This document shows, in pieces, positions 19,159 to 27,944 of a stretch of 34,553 nucleotides of DNA (position 1 is the first letter of the stretch; each line of letters begins with the position of its first letter). Source of the stretch: a candidate division SR1 bacterium. GTDB lineage: Bacteria > Patescibacteriota > Gracilibacteria > Absconditabacterales > Absconditicoccaceae. Under the pieces are notes generated by a model. That model did no database searches. It was not told where the DNA came from and was given only the letters and a program-made list of their open reading frames with translations. Location: the NCBI GenBank assembly GCA_025997135.1, contig BNUE01000004.1:1-34553 (forward strand), given 5' to 3'. The translations under genes were made by a program, and so were the position numbers.

Positions 19159-19821
19159 ATGAATGACTATCTAGCTTTGCTTCAGGGATATTATAAGTTT
19201 TTGTTGCTTGGTAAATTCTTTGAAAATCAGACTAAAAATACTGAAATAAAATTAAATGAAGATTTGCAAATCAAGACAGGCTCACATACCAAGTTTTCGC
19301 TTAAATCAAGCCAGATTTCTGCTCTTTTGTCTGAAATTCATAAGCATCCTGATTCAAAAAATGTATTTGGCTATTTGACAGAGATTTCGGCTTTTAGAGG
19401 GATATTTTCGGTTATGAGAGAGATGATAGAGAAATTACCAACTTTTCGCTCTAAACTACAAGAATTATTTTGAGATGAATATCGTAATTTTGAGCAGGTG
19501 ATACGTTTTTTGAGAAATGTTTTGAGTCATTCGACGACCCCATCTTTATTGGTTCATCTGGCTGATTTTCAGCAACAGAGAGATTTTCTTTCTTCACAAA
19601 AGATAAAAAAGCTTAATCTTCATTTCGTCTATGCTGACCATATAAAACAATGGGAAGGGTCGAAAACTTATGCTTGTGATGTAGAATTGGATCTCTTCTC
19701 ATTAAAACCATTGACCCCGTTATTTAATGTGGTTAATTTGCATCAAATGTATTTATTGGCTGAATTATGTTTTAATGTGTCGAAAATCATAACAGCTAGA
19801 CCAGTGAAAAGTAGTCGTTAA
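19159..19821 (+). CDS. Unknown protein with a HEPN-like RNVLSH motif
   Basis: 220 residues, mainly helical, no signal peptide. The segment QVIRFLRNVLSHSTT has an R-x4-H pattern preceded by a hydrophobic helix, the arrangement of the catalytic motif of HEPN-domain RNases and related abortive/toxin proteins. The rest (LQGYYKFLLLGKFFENQ; LHQMYLLAELCFNVSKI) fits an all-helical fold. One motif is weak evidence, and no antitoxin-like partner (MNT, for example) is adjacent. Starts 32 bases after the DUF4012 gene. Confidence 0.5.
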
Positions 19822-19851
19822 ATAGGTTTTATATTCAGCTTTTTTTATCTG

Positions 19852-20235
19852 ATGTATCTAAAGGTTTTAACTCCAAGTTCACTACTATTTTCTGGTAATG
19901 TAGAAAAGGTAGAAATTCCGACTTCACTTGGTGTGATTGGTATTCTTCCATGACACATTTCTTTGACAACTTTGATCGTTCCGTGAAATCTGAAATTTGT
20001 CCCGAGAGAACAAGAAGAGAGAATCTTGGATGAGACGCAGTTTCTTTTTGAGGATGATGCTAGAATTTTAAAAGTCGATGAATGATTGGTGTATGTAGAT
20101 GATGATAGTATAGATGTTTTTACTCGTGGTGAGGTAGATAATGGGGCTGATACACGAGGAAATGTCCTAGAACATGCTCATTTAGAGATGAAAAATTTGC
20201 ATAAAAATGATGAGAAGGATATAATTATGAGGTAA
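19852..20235 (+). CDS. atpC: ATP synthase epsilon subunit-like protein (orphan)
   Basis: 127 residues. The N-terminal beta-sandwich matches AtpC: LKVLTPSSLLFSGNVEKVEIPTS is the family's usual opening, followed by GVIGILPGHISLTTLIVPGN, with Gly of LPGH as TGA. The C-terminal helical hairpin is short and acidic. The epsilon subunit couples F1 to the rotor and regulates ATPase activity. No other ATP synthase gene lies in the window, so it is either detached from its operon or reused. Upstream lies one TTCAGCTTTTTTT copy. Confidence 0.75.
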
Positions 20236-20267
20236 CTTATCCACTTTACTATAACAATTACTGATTT

Positions 20268-20696
20268 ATGAAAGTATTATTTCCGCAAAATATCAAAAAA
20301 GGCTTTTTTTCTGGCTTTACCATATCGATTTTTTGATTTACTATTTCAATGCTTCAGATGTTTTTGATGGCAATTTGAATTGTGATCGCTCTCTGAGTTT
20401 TTAGTAGTTTTTCTAAAGCAAATGCCAAGGAGATTGGAGTCGTTTTTGCGATTATCATTGCGTGATTTTTTGCGTTTATAACTTTTTTTAAGGTGTCAGA
20501 AATGAACTTGCCAGCTTTCATCTCTAAAAAGATTAAAGATAATTTTTTAGATACGACAAAAAAATATCAGACAAATTTTAAAAAAGACTCTCCAATCGAT
20601 GTCGCGATTGCAAAGTCTCGTCAAAGGGAAACCAAGAAAAAAATAGAGATAAAAAGCTCAGTGCCAAACGTTAATATCGAAGGAGGGCTTATTTAA
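20268..20696 (+). CDS. Two-helix membrane protein, unknown
   Basis: 142 residues. Two hydrophobic segments, ISMLQMFLMAIGIVIALGVF and EIGVVFAIIIAGFFAFITFF, flank a short loop. The cytoplasmic C-terminus is Lys-rich (KKIKDNFLDTTKKYQ to the end). Four TGA codons fall in membrane segments, where Gly is plausible and a stop would kill the protein. Convergent with greA, with two bases between the stops. Confidence 0.65.
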
Positions 20697-20698
20697 CC

Positions 20699-21187
20699 TT
20701 ATTTTATCTCTAATATTTTAACATCTTTTCTAGTATTATTTAATCTCATTTTACCTATTTCTCATACGCTTTTGCCTCTGATGGCTTGTCAGATAGGAGA
20801 GTCGAGAGAAATAAGTATCTCTTCATCAATAGCATTGACTTCTCAGCTTCCAACTATTGTAACTTTGTATGGTTTATCGTCTTCGGTCTGAATCGTTACT
20901 TTTGAGCCAAATTCTACGATTTTGCCAGATTTTTTTTTCTCTTTTTCTGTGCTATCATCTACAATCTCGACGTTATCAATCAATTCTTCAATTTCTTTCA
21001 TTCTAGAATTGATAAAATCTTTATCTTCTAGGGCTGATTTGTAGTCGAAATTCTCAGATAAATCTCACATTTCTTTGGCTTCTGCGAGCTGTTTGAGAGT
21101 CTCTGGTAGTTTTACCTGCTTTAGGTCTTTTAGTTCGTTGATTAGCTTTTCATATCCTTCTCTAGAAATTTTTTTGGTGTTTTCCAT
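20699..21187 (-). CDS. greA: Transcription elongation factor GreA
   Basis: 162 residues, normal length. The N-terminal coiled coil carries MGDLSENFDYKSALEDKDF with the acidic tip residues that reach the polymerase active site (Gly of GDLSEN is TGA). The C-terminal FKBP-like domain has GSKVTIQTEDDKPYKVTIVG and the closing SLDSPIGQAIRGKSVGEI. It stimulates cleavage of backtracked RNA. Followed on the same strand upstream by an unknown gene 40 bases away, a possible two-gene unit. Confidence 0.95.
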
Positions 21188-21227
21188 GATAGATGAAAGG
21201 TAAGGGGTAAAAACTGTGGTTATCTAT

Positions 21228-21584
21228 TTAGTTAAATAAATTTTTCCATCCAAAAAGTCCAAGTGTGTATCTTTTCCATTTGTCAAAAGCGTGGGTTACT
21301 AGGTCTGTGGCTATTTTAAATCATTGGTGAGATGAAGTATTGAATTTTTCTCAGTCTGTCGTAAAGATAAAATCAGCTTCGTATTTGCCTTGTTTGTTTT
21401 TTATGATTGTGTACTCGATTAGTACTTTCGCGTCAGGATTTCTAGAATAAATTTTTTTGAGGATAGTCTGTGCCTTGTGATTTAACTGCATCTGAACTAG
21501 GGATTTGATGTCATTTTGCATTACTTCTGAAACGTCTACAAATCTTTCTTTGAGGTCTGTGATCTTTAGTGGTCAGTCAGCCAT
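21228..21584 (-). CDS. Small protein, possibly related to ribosome hibernation factors
   Basis: 118 residues. A helical N-terminus is followed by strands AKVLIEYTIIK and KYEADFIFTT, then a helix FKIATDLVTHAFDKWKRY. The strand-strand-helix layout and the amphipathic helix before the end recall HPF/RaiA (sigma-54 modulation) proteins, but the diagnostic residues are not clear, so this is a guess from layout. It sits directly upstream of greA on the same strand, consistent with a role in gene expression. Confidence 0.5.
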
Positions 21585-21754
21585 GTGTTTATATTTTAAT
21601 AAAATAAAAAATCTGATTACTTTTCCAAGATACAGAAGTGAATGAAAAAAGCAAGATGATTTTATTAAATTTAACATCGCTTGATTTTATATTCGAATAT
21701 CATATAAACTGTAGTAATGATTCAGATTTTTTTAACTTTTTATACTTTAAAACT

Positions 21755-22573
21755 ATGAAAAAGACTCTTTTATTATCGTGTGTTTTACTTTTGGGCTTCA
21801 CATCTATGACTTTTGCCTCAGTGGAGGGAGAAACTACTGCTGATCTACTTCATTCCCTCGCTCAGAAAGTGTTGATTAAAGATAAGTCAAAGATAGAGTC
21901 CAATACTAAACTTTTAATTTCGATGTTTACTCAGTGTTCAAATTCTCATAAGAAACCAGTTATCAAGGAGGCTTGTGGGCTTGTTCTGCCAAAATTAACT
22001 GATAATAAAGGAACAGAAAAAGAAGACTGACAAATAGCACAAATTGTATGAAATGATAGAGATGAACACGGATGTATTCCTTCCGCGGGTTATAGCCGAA
22101 ATGAAACAGCACAAGAATGTCAGAGACCTCGAGAACAGGCTGTCAAAACCTGAGAAAATACAGAAACTTCAAAAATTTCAGGAGAGAGTTTTCAGGCACA
22201 GGTTTTCGCTTTGGTAAATCAGGAGAGAGAAAAAGCTGGATTGTCAGCTCTGACATACGATTTAGGACTTCAAACTGTCGCTCAATATCATGCAAAAGAC
22301 ATGGCTGACAAAAAATTCTTCGATCACACATCGCTTGATGGTAAAAGTCCACGAGATAGGTGTGCAATGTTTGATACAACCTGTAATGGGGAAAATATAG
22401 CGATGGGGCAGCCAGATCCAGCTCAAGTAATGACCTCTCGAATGAATAGTCCATGACATAAGGCTAATATCTTAAATGTAAATTTCAAAACAATGGGTGT
22501 GTGATATTATGCACTTGATGAAATTGTTGATTTCGTGCCTCAGAAGTATCGAGTTCAGGTTTTCCGTAGTTAA
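21755..22573 (+). CDS. Secreted CAP/SCP-domain (YkwD-like) protein
   Basis: 272 residues. Signal peptide MKKTLLLSCVLLLGFTSMTFA. A central Cys motif follows, CIPSAGYSWNETAQECQ then RPWEQ, with Trp115 and Trp126 both CGA. The C-terminal CAP domain reads VNQEREKAGLSALTYD, AQYHAKDMADKKFFDH, NGENIAMGQ and SWMNSPGHKANILN, where Trp229 is CGA at 22439-22441 and the final Gly is TGA. CAP domains are extracellular; bacterial ones have no settled activity. The start at 21755 is preferred over 21638 because the signal peptide begins there and a TCAGATTTTTTT tract precedes it. Confidence 0.88.
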
Positions 22574-22605
22574 TTCTGTTTTTTTAACTGATTATTGAAA
22601 ATTAA

Positions 22606-24003
22606 ATGCAACTTTCACTGGCAAATAAATATCGTCCTCAGACTTTTAGAGAGATGATAGGACAACAGCATATTATCGGAATTCTGGAGGCAAAGATGCA
22701 GTCTGAGTCAGATTTTATGCAAAATTATTTATTGACATGACCGAGATGAACAGGAAAAACTACTTCAGCTAGAATTTTGGCTAAAGCAATTAACTGTTTA
22801 GAACCTATTGAGTGAAACCCTTGTAATAAATGTGCAAATTGTATGGCTATAAATGGCAGTACAACTTTGGATTATGTAGAGATAGATGCAGCATCTCATA
22901 CCTGAGTTGATAATATTAGAGAGGAGATACTTGATAAAGCTCTCTATCCACCTACGATGTTAAAAAAGAAAATTTATGTGATAGATGAGGTACATATGCT
23001 GTCAAAATGAGCCTTTAATTCTTTGCTCAAAACTATCGAAGAACCCAAATGAAATGTATGTTTTATTCTCGCAACTACTGAAATTCAAAAAGTGCCTGAT
23101 ACTATTATTTCACGTTGTCAGGTTTTTCAGTTTAAAAAAGTAATAGAATCAGAAATTGCTGATCATTTAGCTGAAATATGCGAAAAAGAAGGGTTTGAAT
23201 TTCAGAAAGATGCACTGGATTTGATTGCGATGATTTCTGATGGGGGAGTACGTGATTCGATCAAATATTTAGATCAGGTCAGCATTCTGGGGAAAATCAC
23301 CTCAGAAAATGTATCTAAATTTTTATGAGTTTTGTCTGAAAATAATGTCAAAAATTTCTTGATAATAATAAAAACAGGAGATAAAAAGCAGATTTATGAT
23401 GCGATAGATCAGTTTTCTCAGCAGGGGATTGACTTATTTCAGTTGGCGAAGCAAGTGATCTGAATCATTGATAAATCCATCCTCGAAGATACAGATTTTT
23501 ATCTCTTTTTGTCTGAAAAATTTAGTAATATTCTTAGACAAATTAGATATTATCCTTATCCTGCTGTGCTTTTTAAGATGGAGCTATCGCCTTTAAATTC
23601 ACAGACTTCAACCTTAACTTCAATTCCATCTCCTTCACAGATCTCAACTGCCAATATACAACCTGTATCCGTATCTTCCAAGCCAGTGGAAACAGCTATT
23701 TTAGCAGATATTCAGTCAATCCCATCTTATGAAGAGGGGCAAGATGTGTGGCAAAGGGTTGTTTTATCGCTGAATGAATGAATGCTTAGGTCTAATCTGA
23801 GAGATCATACAATTCTGGATAAATTAGAAAACTGAGTCGCTCATCTGATTATCACAAATAAAATCGCTGAAATATCATTGCAAAAGGCGGAAACGAGATC
23901 TGATTTAGAAAAAAAATTATCAGAAATTGTAGGTGAAAAGGTGATTTTAGAGCGAAAATTTGAATCTAGGGAAGATTATTTAGCTAGGAGTTTGGATTTT
24001 TAA
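22606..24003 (+). CDS. dnaX: DNA polymerase III subunit gamma/tau
   Basis: 465 residues. LANKYRPQTFREMIGQQHI at the start; Walker A GPRGTGKTT at 45-53 with two TGA glycines; a zinc module with NPCNKCANC; DYVEIDAASHTGVDNIRE; Walker B VIDEVHMLS; sensor 1 FILATTE; and TIISRCQVFQF. Clamp-loader ATPase that assembles the beta clamp. After the AAA+ and collar region there is a Ser/Thr/Pro-rich linker and a short C-terminal domain, so no long tau extension is evident. Overlaps nothing; lgt starts four bases after the stop. Confidence 0.95.
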
Positions 24004-24007
24004 AAAA

Positions 24008-24883
24008 ATGATAGCATTTCATCTGTTCTGACGACCTATTTATCGATATGGAATCTTTTATTTCATCTCTTTTATTATTGGGTATTTGTTTCTGGTTTTT
24101 TTGAGTAAAAAGGGATATTTCCGCCAATATCCTATGCTTCAGAATATTCTTTCTCATCATCTGGAGACTCTGCTAACTTTTCTGATCTTGGGAGTGATAG
24201 TTTGAGGAAGACTAGGTTATATCTTGATTTATCGCTTGCCATATTATCTGGAACATTTGAGTGAAATATTCGAGGTTTGGAAAGGTGGAATGTCATTTAT
24301 CGGTGGATGATTGGGCTTGATAACGTCAATGTTTATCTTTAGACACAAATACAAATTATCTTGGAGAGAGTTTTTCCTACTTTTTGACTGCTTATTTGTG
24401 ATAGTTCCGCTGGGGATTTTCTTTGGACGTTTGGGAAATTATTTAAATCAAGAGCTTTATTGAATTGCAATCCAAAATGTATGTTTCGGCTGATGGTGTC
24501 TGCCTTCGCAGGTGATAGAAGCTCTAAAAAATATAGGGATAGCTCATGTATATCCGCTGGTGGATGATATTCTGAGGGTCAATACAAATGCTCTTTCTAT
24601 GGTTTTTGAGGGGATTGTACTGCTGATAATTGAGGTTTCGCTATTTGTAAAACAGATAAAAAAGCTGATATTCCAGCCAGGGAAAATTACAGCAATATTT
24701 TTGATCTGGTATAGTTTTGTTAGATTTCGACTGGAATATCTGAGGCAAGATTCTCAGAGTGAATTTATAGGTATATTTACTAGAAGCCAGTGGGTATTTA
24801 TTGTCTCGTTTCTAGTCTGAGTATGAATTATGGTATTTATGAAAAAAAAGAAATGTTTAAAATGACTTAAAAAAAATGATTAA
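24008..24883 (+). CDS. lgt: Prolipoprotein diacylglyceryl transferase
   Basis: 291 residues, polytopic. Family signatures: WYG near residue 13 (Trp from CGA at 24044-24046), VGGRLGYI, the [14 protein letters not shown] loop, [19 protein letters not shown] with the catalytic-site Arg/Asn region, and a C-terminal [12 protein letters not shown]. About seven hydrophobic segments. It transfers diacylglycerol to the lipobox Cys; a candidate substrate is the lipoprotein at 31724. Four bases separate it from dnaX, implying one transcript. Several Gly are TGA, including one in VGGRLG. Confidence 0.93.
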
Positions 24884-24910
24884 AAAAAGATCCTGAAACA
24901 AGTTCAGGAT
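24882..24910 (-). terminator. Rho-independent terminator of the large RNA
   Basis: On the minus strand ATCCTGAA, loop CTTGT, TTCAGGAT, then CTTTTTTT: an 8-bp perfect stem with a clean U tract. Hairpin arms lie at 24890-24897 and 24903-24910. It may also end lgt transcripts in the other direction, but with a poorer U tract. Confidence 0.85.
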
Positions 24911-25775
24911 GATTATTCTGTTTTATTCTATTCTATTCAAGGATATAGGAAGAAGGAAGTAAATAATATATGTCACAATAACGCCCTGAAACGATTCAAG
25001 CAATCTTGAAAGTTTCGTGAACATCTCAATCTCAGATACAAAAACTTGCGAAATTATACCTTTTGATAAATAAAGTCCCAACTACTTTTGATAGTAAACA
25101 TCTCTAAATATCTCGATAGATTAACTGCGGAATCCTTTTTTAAATTAACACTCAAGCATAGTTTTAGAGGATTTACCTTTTGGATAAATCATAAAGAGCT
25201 ACAACTGGTTGCTAACTTTGTAATCACGCTAACGTACTCAATGCAGTCAAACCGACAAATACAAACGCCTCTTTCGTTTGGATTCAGCTTTTTCAAAGGC
25301 TAAACTATAAATTCTCGATAACGCATACAGTTTTTTGTCCGTATACTGGAAGCTAACTAGAAAGTTTTGCATATTCCTAGATGCCGAGCAGGTAAAAACT
25401 CTGAAAGATTGGTGCTTTCAAATACTGCTACATTTATAGAATGTGGATCGCTAGAGATCTGTTCTCACCAGTGATAAGCTGATAAGAATAACTAGAGATA
25501 GATCAAGCAACTCCTAATTTTGTAGAATGTTAACTTGATAACCTAGAAAACCCTAGACATCTTGATTCGTTACCTCCATTAGTATATCCTTTATCCTGAC
25601 AAAAGCCAAGACAAGTGACAACGTGAATAAGTGAATTAAATACTTCTCGGGCAGAAATACAAAACACACCTGAATATATTCACACTAATTACAAATGGAT
25701 TTCCCATATATTATTTAAAGAACACTTCCTCCTATATCCTTGAACAAAGGAGAATTACTTGTCATTTTTATTGAC
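24882..25775 (-). ncRNA. Large structured non-coding RNA (~0.9 kb), unassigned
   Basis: About 900 bases without a convincing reading frame on either strand, bracketed by a near-consensus minus-strand promoter and a strong terminator. The ends pair in a 21-bp helix: TTCAAGGATATAGG (24936-24949) with CCTATATCCTTGAA (25731-25744), then, after a 4-base bulge, AGGAAGT (24954-24960) with ACTTCCT (25724-25730). Internal hairpins include GAAAC/GTTTC with TTCAAG/CTTGAA at 24988-25016, GATTTA/TAAATC at 25170-25190 and CAAACG/CGTTTG at 25262-25280. The transcript's 5' end (about 25775) starts with a small hairpin, as in the RNA at 7760-7946. I looked for RNase P, tmRNA and SRP consensus cores and did not find them. 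The size and closed-ring layout recall the class of ornate large bacterial RNAs. Confidence 0.7.
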
Positions 25776-25781
25776 AGTCTT

Positions 25782-25810
25782 AGTATACTCGGATTAAATT
25801 CATTTGTCAA
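25782..25810 (-). promoter_or_regulatory. Strong sigma-70 promoter of the large RNA
   Basis: On the minus strand TTGACA (25805-25810), 17-bp spacer, TATACT (25782-25787). Same hexamers and spacing as the small RNA promoter at 7953-7981, with one base changed in the -10 box. Confidence 0.85.
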
Positions 25811-25891
25811 ATTTTTGAGCACTTTTTTTATACTTTTTTTGCAATTGATAAAGTTAGTAGGGATAGAGTAGTATTCTATCGTGTAAAAAAG

Positions 25892-25920
25892 TTGCGTTTT
25901 TTGTGAGTTTTAGGTATAAT
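25892..25920 (+). promoter_or_regulatory. Promoter of the HIT protein gene
   Basis: TTGCGT (25892-25897), 17-bp spacer, TATAAT (25915-25920), 32 bases before ATG 25953. A TTCAGACTTTT tract lies between them. Confidence 0.65.
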
Positions 25921-25952
25921 TAGATTGTTATTCAGACTTTTATTTCTGTTTT

Positions 25953-26393
25953 ATGCTTAAATTTATGAAATTTCTATCAAGATTTGATCGATACAATAAA
26001 AGAAAAGGAAAACAAATCTGAAAATCCTGATGTCCTTTCTGTAATCCAAACGAAAAACCGCTTCGAGCAGGTAAATATTGGCATATCGTGTATAATCAGT
26101 ATCCATACACTGGTAATGATCAGCATATTATGGCTGTCCCGGTGAGGCATATTGTATTTTCTACTGACTTTACCAAATCTGAACTGAAAGAACTGACCTC
26201 GGTTTATGCGTTTGCAAAGCAGTTTTTCTGAGATAAAAGTTATTTTTCCTTTACTAGAGAGACGATAGATTGCAGAAGTATTGAACATTATCATACGCAT
26301 TTCTGTGCTGGGCAATTACAGGGCAGATATTTAAGAAAAATGCTTGAAATTGAAGGTTTTCCGATTTATGAAGATATGAAAGAGGATTTATAA
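25953..26393 (+). CDS. HIT-family protein
   Basis: 146 residues. A CPFCN zinc-type pair near residue 30 is followed by YNQYPYTGNDQHIMAVPVRHI, the usual early block of HIT nucleotide hydrolases/transferases. The histidine triad is HYHTHF near residue 114. HIT proteins cleave or transfer nucleoside monophosphate groups (Ap4A, aminoacyl-AMP and similar). An in-frame ATG at 25965 is an alternative start. TGA codes for Gly four times. It has its own promoter, and a bidirectional terminator follows. Exact substrate unknown. Confidence 0.8.
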
Positions 26394-26404
26394 TAACTGA
26401 TTAT

Positions 26405-26432
26405 AAAAAAAGCTGGACAATATGCCAGCTTT
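26405..26432. terminator. Bidirectional terminator between convergent genes
   Basis: AAAGCTGG (26409-26416) pairs with CCAGCTTT (26425-26432), loop of eight. A run of seven A at 26405-26411 gives a U tract for the minus-strand gene. The stem is shared by both directions. Confidence 0.75.
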
Positions 26433-26435
26433 AAA

Positions 26436-26942
26436 TTAGTTGTCTCAATTGACTAAAACCTCAGAATTAGTGGTGGGTTTCTCCAATTTTATAGTCCTTG
26501 GCAATAATTTTCCAACTTTATCACAAAAAGCTTTTAATTCTACGTGGGCATTAAACCCTTTAATGACTTTTGGTGATAGAAATTTTTTACTTTGTTCCCC
26601 TATTAGAATATCTTTTAAATACCCTAAAAGATTTTTCAACTCTGGATACTCATTTAGAATACCTTCGAGGTTAATCAGATGTTGGCGAATCTCCTTTTTT
26701 TTAGTATTGGTATATCCTCCGTCCAATCTGTACATCCTCACTACATAACGTCCCCCAAAAAATAAAAGTTGGTTTGTTATTTTGGATATAATCTTACTCC
26801 TTTGTTGATCAATGTTTATCTGGTAAATCATTTCCAGATCTTGCCATATTTTAGGGTTAGATGTAACACCATAACATGCTTTTATGGAGTAAACGGTCTC
26901 GTAAAGAGATGGTAAAATGTCGGTTATTGGTACATTTTTCAT
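26436..26942 (-). CDS. Unknown helical protein
   Basis: 168 residues when the TGA at 26445-26447 is read as Gly, ending VNGDN. Contains LETV-type N-terminal helix ILPSLYETVYSIKACYG, a central KKKEIRQHLINLEGIL and a charged C-terminus. No signal peptide or family match. Expressed from a TTGACT-16-TATAAT promoter and ended by the terminator at 26405. Confidence 0.6.
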
Positions 26943-26989
26943 AATTTTATTTATATTTTTGAATAATCTATTTTTTTGTTTATTTTTTT

Positions 26990-27017
26990 ATTATACTGAT
27001 TTTTTGTAAAAAGTCAA
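26990..27017 (-). promoter_or_regulatory. Promoter of the gene at 26436-26942
   Basis: On the minus strand TTGACT (27012-27017), 16-bp spacer, TATAAT (26990-26995). Confidence 0.75.
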
Positions 27018-27027
27018 GAGTAATTTA

Positions 27028-27312
27028 CTATTTTCTATTTCAAATTCACCAAATTCTGACTAATTCATCGATAAAAGTCTGCATCTGGTCTGTGTTATTT
27101 GATGAAAGCTCACGAACTCCGCAAGACATCAGATGATCTTTTAAAATAGAGGAATTTAGGCTTTGCATCATACCAATGACGGCGTTTACCTGCTGAGAAA
27201 TGTCTGCACAATATCTTTGCTCCTCTATCATTTGTTCGATTTTTGTGAGTAAAGATTTGGATTTCTTGATAGAGATTAAGGCTTGTGAGTGATATGGAGA
27301 GGTATTTATCAT
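27028..27312 (-). CDS. CsoR/RcnR-type metal-sensing repressor
   Basis: 94 residues, all-helical DUF156 fold. EQMIEEQRYCADISQQVNAV carries the first Cys, and KDHLMSCGVREL supplies His and the second Cys: the C-H-C site of copper-sensing CsoR and relatives (FrmR and RcnR differ in the first residues). The frame extends past TGA at 27046 and 27040 (both Gly) to TAG at 27028. Such repressors control metal or formaldehyde detoxification genes, but no transporter or dehydrogenase lies next to it. A TCAGCTTTTT copy at 27313-27322 abuts the start codon. Confidence 0.82.
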
Positions 27313-27433
27313 TCAGCTTTTTTCTTCTTTTTTTTGTGAATTATGACAACATTCTGGCATGTGAAATGTGAAATAGTAAGGTAAAAAGGGTCAACTTTTA
27401 CTAATTATATGATTTATTTGCTTAATTTCAAGT

Positions 27434-27468
27434 AAAAAAACTAGATGAGGGCATCCCCTAACCTAGTT
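27434..27468 (-). terminator. Rho-independent terminator of the gene at 27475-27879
   Basis: On the minus strand AACTAG and CTAGTT (27463-27468 and 27439-27444) enclose a GGG/CCC inner pair and are followed by seven T. Confidence 0.75.
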
Positions 27469-27474
27469 ATATAG

Positions 27475-27879
27475 TTATTTTGCTACTTGAAAGCTTGATC
27501 CAATCAATTCTAACGCCATACGAAAGTCTGAAATTAATTTTTGTGATGCTTCATCTCCTGTCTCTGTATGGATTAAATGCTGAATTATCTCCTCTTGAGT
27601 TAATCTCTCGATGAGAGGAATGAGTTTTTCAAAACACTTTCGTGGTCGAAAAATCTTTGTATTGATGTCAGTTAATATTTTATAAGTCCACTTGTGTGTA
27701 TCGATTTCAGTACTTGGAGCAAACTCTTTTTGGCAGTAGCGATCAAAAATTATTTTGATTTTCCCATAAATCCAATAGTCGATGTCTTGATCATTGTCAA
27801 ACTCATGTACGAAAAAGTTGACATAAAATGTAAGCAACTCACTATAAATAGAAGTTTGTTTATTTTGTATTTTCTCCAT
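27475..27879 (-). CDS. Unknown helical protein
   Basis: 134 residues. FDNDQDIDYWIYGKIKIIFDRY is followed by KIFWPWKCFEKLIPLIERL, with both Trp as CGA. The C-terminus is amphipathic. No known domain. Own promoter (27910-27937) and terminator, so a separate transcription unit. Small size and lone context give no clue to function. Confidence 0.6.
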   Translation of the reverse strand: MEKIQNKQTSIYSELLTFYVNFFVHEFDNDQDIDYWIYGKIKIIFDRYCQKEFAPSTEIDTHKWTYKILTDINTKIFRPRKCFEKLIPLIERLTQEEIIQHLIHTETGDEASQKLISDFRMALELIGSSFQVAK

Positions 27880-27909
27880 ATTGTTTTTTTATTTGTTATT
27901 CATTTTGTT

Positions 27910-27937
27910 ATTATAATCATTTTTGTCAAAAAGTCAA
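27910..27937 (-). promoter_or_regulatory. Promoter of the gene at 27475-27879
   Basis: On the minus strand TTGACT (27932-27937), 16-bp spacer, TATAAT (27910-27915), placed between the dCMP deaminase stop and this gene. Confidence 0.75.
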
Positions 27938-27944
27938 TAGCAAT

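Noticed and set aside
25088..25303. 71-residue plus-strand frame inside the large RNA region
   Set aside because: No protein-like composition or start context, and it crosses predicted RNA hairpins; lies in a unit transcribed from the other strand.
24882..25775. RNase P RNA, tmRNA, SRP RNA or group II intron as identity of the large RNA
   Set aside because: The conserved cores (GAAAGUCC region, T-arm with CCA, SRP GGAA domain, domain V) were not found by eye, and no intron-encoded protein or split exon flanks it.
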